Shown here: positions 4,981 to 6,838 of the stretch, in pieces
How the letters are laid out: each line of letters starts with the position of its first letter
How positions within the stretch are numbered: the stretch's first letter is position 1
DNA from: Cytophagales bacterium
Lineage (GTDB): Bacteria > Bacteroidota > Bacteroidia > Cytophagales > JAAEPT01
NCBI GenBank assembly: GCA_011524675.1
Contig: WTJX01000298.1
Location: 1 to 6,838, forward strand
Direction of reading: 5' to 3'
DNA: 6,838 bases
Notes under the pieces: generated by a model
What the model saw: the letters and a program-made list of their open reading frames with translations, nothing else
What the model was told of the DNA's origin: nothing
Database searches by the model: none
Made by a program: the position numbers and the translations under genes

Positions 4981-6144
4981 ATGCTCAAACAAAACAAAAT
5001 CCTTTTCCTCATAGTTTTTTGTCAATTTTGCTGCACATCGCTTTGGTTTGCTGGCAATAGCATTGCCACAGATTTGATAGAGGTATTTTCATTATCGGCA
5101 GACTTTTTATCTACACTTACCTCTGTAGTACAACTAGGTTTTATCGTAGGCACATTACTTTTTGCCTTTTTGAATATCTCCGATCGTTTTGAAGCTACCC
5201 ATGTATTCTTTGTATGTGCCCTCGTAGGTAGTATCTTAAATGCATTTTTGCTTTTTGATTTCAATACTGTTCGTACGCTGTTAGCAATCCGCTTTTTTGT
5301 AGGTGTGTCTTTAGCAGGCATTTATCCTGTAGGGATCAAAATCGCTGCGAGCCATTTTAGCAAAGGCTTAGGTAAGTATTTAGGCTTCCTAGTGGGAGCG
5401 TTGGTCTTAGGTACTGCTTTCCCGCATATGCTCAACGGCTTCGCATTAGGGGTATCTTGGAAGCTTGTACTTGTACTTACATCGCTTATCTCTTTGCTAG
5501 GCGGTTTTCTTATCTTGTGTGTCCCGACGGTAAAAGTTACTGCTCCTCTCTCACGCATAGACATTCGTTTACTTTTTAACGTCTTCCGCAAGAAAGCTTT
5601 TAGAAATGCTGCATATGGCTATTTTGGTCATATGTGGGAGTTATATACTTTTTGGGCTTTTGTCCCTAGCATGTTAATGCTCTACCAGCAAAGACATGAT
5701 TATCTCTTTACAAACCTTTCTTTACTATCTTTTGCCATCATAGGTATAGGCGCATTATCCTGCGTATGGGGTGGTTTTTTGTCTCTCTCTTTTGGGCTTA
5801 GAAAAACAGCCTTTTACACCTTACTTATGTCTGCCTGCTGTTGCTTGCTCTTCCCTCTGTTTTGCTTATATGCAAGCCCTGCCATTTATGTTTTATTTTT
5901 ATTCTTTTGGTCTGCGGTAGTCATTGCAGACTCCCCATTGTTTTCAAGTTTGCTAGCGCAAAGTAGCCTTGCCAAGGAAAGAGGGACTGCCTTAACCATT
6001 GTAAATTGTATAGGCTTTTCTATCACTATCCTTAGCATTTATAGCATTACATATCTACAAGCGTATATGCATCTATGGTCTTTTATGTTTTTGGCAATCG
6101 GTCCATTCTTTGGTTTATACTTTTTGACACAAAAAAAGGTTTGA
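4981..6144 (+). CDS. Major facilitator superfamily (MFS) transporter
   Basis: 387 residues, almost wholly hydrophobic, with roughly 12 predicted membrane helices in two halves joined by a basic loop near residues 183-210, the usual MFS size and layout. Recognisable segments are SLWFAGNSIATDL (20-32), VVQLGFIVGTLLFAFLNISDRF (49-70, with the loop 2-3 Asp-Arg pair), RFFVGVSLAGIYPVGIKIAASHF (104-126), LGFLVGALVLGTAFPHML (134-151), GYFGHMWELYTFWAF (213-227) and IADSPLFSSLLAQ (315-327). I recall these signatures from an uncharacterised MFS_1 group; the substrate is unknown. The plasma membrane is the expected site. I chose ATG 4981 rather than the in-frame TTG 4975 because the latter merely adds Met-Thr and lies inside a promoter-like TAGTTTTG. 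The gene appears to be monocistronic between two terminators, and its stop codon lies within the downstream hairpin. Confidence 0.87.
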   Translation: MLKQNKILFLIVFCQFCCTSLWFAGNSIATDLIEVFSLSADFLSTLTSVVQLGFIVGTLLFAFLNISDRFEATHVFFVCALVGSILNAFLLFDFNTVRTLLAIRFFVGVSLAGIYPVGIKIAASHFSKGLGKYLGFLVGALVLGTAFPHMLNGFALGVSWKLVLVLTSLISLLGGFLILCVPTVKVTAPLSRIDIRLLFNVFRKKAFRNAAYGYFGHMWELYTFWAFVPSMLMLYQQRHDYLFTNLSLLSFAIIGIGALSCVWGGFLSLSFGLRKTAFYTLLMSACCCLLFPLFCLYASPAIYVLFLFFWSAVVIADSPLFSSLLAQSSLAKERGTALTIVNCIGFSITILSIYSITYLQAYMHLWSFMFLAIGPFFGLYFLTQKKV

Positions 6145-6163
6145 TGAAAAATCATCAAACCTT
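6131..6163 (-). terminator. Terminator hairpin between convergent genes
   Basis: AAGGTTTGATGA (6136-6147) and TCATCAAACCTT (6152-6163) form a perfect 12-bp stem with an AAAA loop. On the minus strand the stem runs into seven T residues (complement of 6131-6137), making a good intrinsic terminator 28 bases after the MORN-protein stop. In the plus direction the tail is only CTTCTT, so it may serve the MFS gene less efficiently. The MFS stop codon (TGA 6142-6144) lies inside the left arm. Confidence 0.75.
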
Positions 6164-6191
6164 CTTAAAGTAATGTAAAAATGAGCGTAGG

Positions 6192-6674
6192 TTAAAATTT
6201 CTTTTCAGCGATTAGCTTACCTTGCTCGTCCCAAGATTTCCAATCTCCAACTTTCTTACCATTATCATAGACCATTTGGATTCTTTTTTTACCCTTCTCG
6301 TCTAGGATAGTCCAGTTGCCATGTTTAAGACCGTGGCGATATTCTATCTTACCTATTATATTGCCATTTTCACACAGAGTAACCCACTTACCATGCTTCT
6401 TGTTGTTGAGGTACTTGCCCTTCTCTTTTATTTCACCATTGACATGATATGTAAAAGCATTCCCTGTTTTTACTCCTTCACTTACTTCATAATGAAAAAT
6501 CTTGTTTCCATTGTTATAATAAGACATGATCTCACCAGTGAATAATGACTCGTCTTCGCCATAAAACAATCCTTCTTTATGGTCAACTTTCTCTCTTACC
6601 TTGTTATCGAGAGATTGTGCATTTAAACCTATAGCTACAAAGCATAGGAGGCATATATTTAATACTATTTTCAT
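6192..6674 (-). CDS. Secreted MORN_2-repeat (YwqK-like) protein
   Basis: 160 residues. Residues 1-19 form a signal peptide ending GLNA|Q, a common Bacteroidota cleavage site, so the mature protein is exported. From about residue 44 to the end run roughly five repeats of about 23 residues of the MORN_2 type, with the pattern G-x-(W/Y/F)-x-x-(Y/W)-x-x-x-G: GEIMSYYNNGNK, GNAFTYHVNGEI, GKWVTLCENGNI, GNWTILDEKGKK and GDWKSWDEQGKL. Such repeats build an elongated beta-hairpin sheet, usually taken as a binding scaffold. Databases often name these proteins YwqK-family antitoxins, but no toxin partner is visible and secretion argues against that role. ATG 6674 directly precedes the signal peptide. A hairpin terminator follows the stop. 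The gene is convergent with the MFS gene and divergent from the gene at the right edge. Function unknown. Confidence 0.85.
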   Translation of the reverse strand: MKIVLNICLLCFVAIGLNAQSLDNKVREKVDHKEGLFYGEDESLFTGEIMSYYNNGNKIFHYEVSEGVKTGNAFTYHVNGEIKEKGKYLNNKKHGKWVTLCENGNIIGKIEYRHGLKHGNWTILDEKGKKRIQMVYDNGKKVGDWKSWDEQGKLIAEKKF

Positions 6675-6712
6675 TTGCTTCGGTTTTAAAAATTAAAAAA
6701 AACATTCAACTA

Positions 6713-6746
6713 CAGACATATTACTTTTTAGAAAGCATTGTCCAAA
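6713..6746 (-). promoter_or_regulatory. Candidate promoter for the MORN_2 protein gene
   Basis: On the minus strand TTTG (complement of 6743-6746) is followed after 22 bases by TATGTCTG (complement of 6713-6720), which matches the TAnnTTTG -7 box in all but one position. The spacing falls within the 17-23 range reported for Bacteroidota TTG/TAnnTTTG promoters. It predicts a leader of about 35 bases. The -33 element overlaps the start codon of the divergent gene at 6746. Confidence 0.35.
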
Positions 6747-6838
6747 TGCGCTATGGCAAGTACTGGTTTTTGACCTCAGATTGGGTCATGTTATATGTCT
6801 TAGTCTTTCTTTTACAACTGCAATATACGAGAAAAAGT
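6746..6838 (+). CDS. N-terminus of a membrane protein, possibly an ABC transporter permease (partial)
   Basis: From ATG 6746 the frame is open to the last base: 31 codons. It reads MRYGKYWFLTSDWVML and continues with a hydrophobic stretch (VMLYVLVFLLQL, residues 14-25) and a basic end (YTRKS), so it is an N-in or signal-anchor membrane segment. The pattern of aromatic residues, a short polar turn with Asp13, then one helix and a basic loop resembles the extra first helix of some DppC/YejE-type peptide ABC permeases, but 31 residues cannot settle this. No in-frame ATG, GTG or TTG lies in the 70 bases upstream, and no Shine-Dalgarno sequence is seen. It is divergent from the MORN_2 gene with 71 bp between start codons. 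Confidence 0.5.
   Translation, partial: MRYGKYWFLTSDWVMLYVLVFLLQLQYTRKS

Noticed and set aside
5022..5591. Two minus-strand ORFs (99 and 89 codons) inside the MFS gene
   Set aside because: Both are antisense shadows, Lys/Ser/Thr-rich as expected from the complement of a membrane protein gene; no start context or family resemblance.
6321..6545. Plus-strand 74-codon ORF with hydrophobic segments
   Set aside because: It is antisense to the MORN_2 gene, whose repeats and signal peptide are clear; the hydrophobic look arises from the complement of a charged, Lys/Glu/Asn-rich sequence.
6192..6674. Toxin-antitoxin system via the YwqK-type protein
   Set aside because: The name is often applied to MORN_2-repeat proteins, but this one has a signal peptide, no adjacent toxin-like gene, and stands alone between a convergent transporter and a divergent membrane protein.

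Overview
This AT-rich window looks like chromosomal DNA of a member of the Bacteroidota, possibly a Cytophagales-type organism. The grounds are signal peptides ending in ...NA|Q or ...LG|Q, a lipoprotein, start sites without Shine-Dalgarno sequences, several TAnnTTTG-like -7 boxes, an OmpA-domain protein carrying a Bacteroidota-type extracellular module, and a MORN_2/YwqK-type repeat protein. The assignment is inference from motifs; no 16S or marker gene is present.

Layout. Positions 1-1212 (minus) hold the first 404 codons of a secreted protein with an N-terminal OmpA domain; it runs off the left edge. Positions 1213-1871 are a 659-bp gap between divergent genes, with no convincing gene but unusually rich in ordered structure: a dyad in the leader of the OmpA-like gene, two inverted arrays of a GTACnnn heptamer, a dyad abutting a candidate promoter, and a 141-bp element bounded by a perfect 13-bp inverted repeat. 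Positions 1872-3312 (plus) hold two overlapping genes, a UbiA-family membrane prenyltransferase homologue and a class I SAM-dependent methyltransferase, both apparently starting with TTG. A ribokinase-like sugar kinase (3505-4434) and a small lipoprotein of unknown function (4487-4840) follow. A strong intrinsic-terminator hairpin (4913-4956) stands 24 bp before a 12-TM-type MFS transporter (4981-6144). A hairpin shared between convergent genes (6131-6163) separates it from a secreted MORN_2-repeat protein on the minus strand (6192-6674). At the right edge a plus-strand membrane protein begins (6746 to end), perhaps an ABC transporter permease.

How the genes relate. Only the UbiA-like gene and the methyltransferase are clearly linked, by an 11-bp overlap; together they suggest prenylation followed by methylation of an unidentified lipid or quinone-like compound. 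The kinase, lipoprotein, transporter and MORN protein look like separate or loosely linked units. I see no CRISPR array, transposase, tRNA or rRNA. The part least explained by ordinary genes is the intergenic block 1213-1871. I do not see a clearly new biological system, and the findings are graded accordingly.
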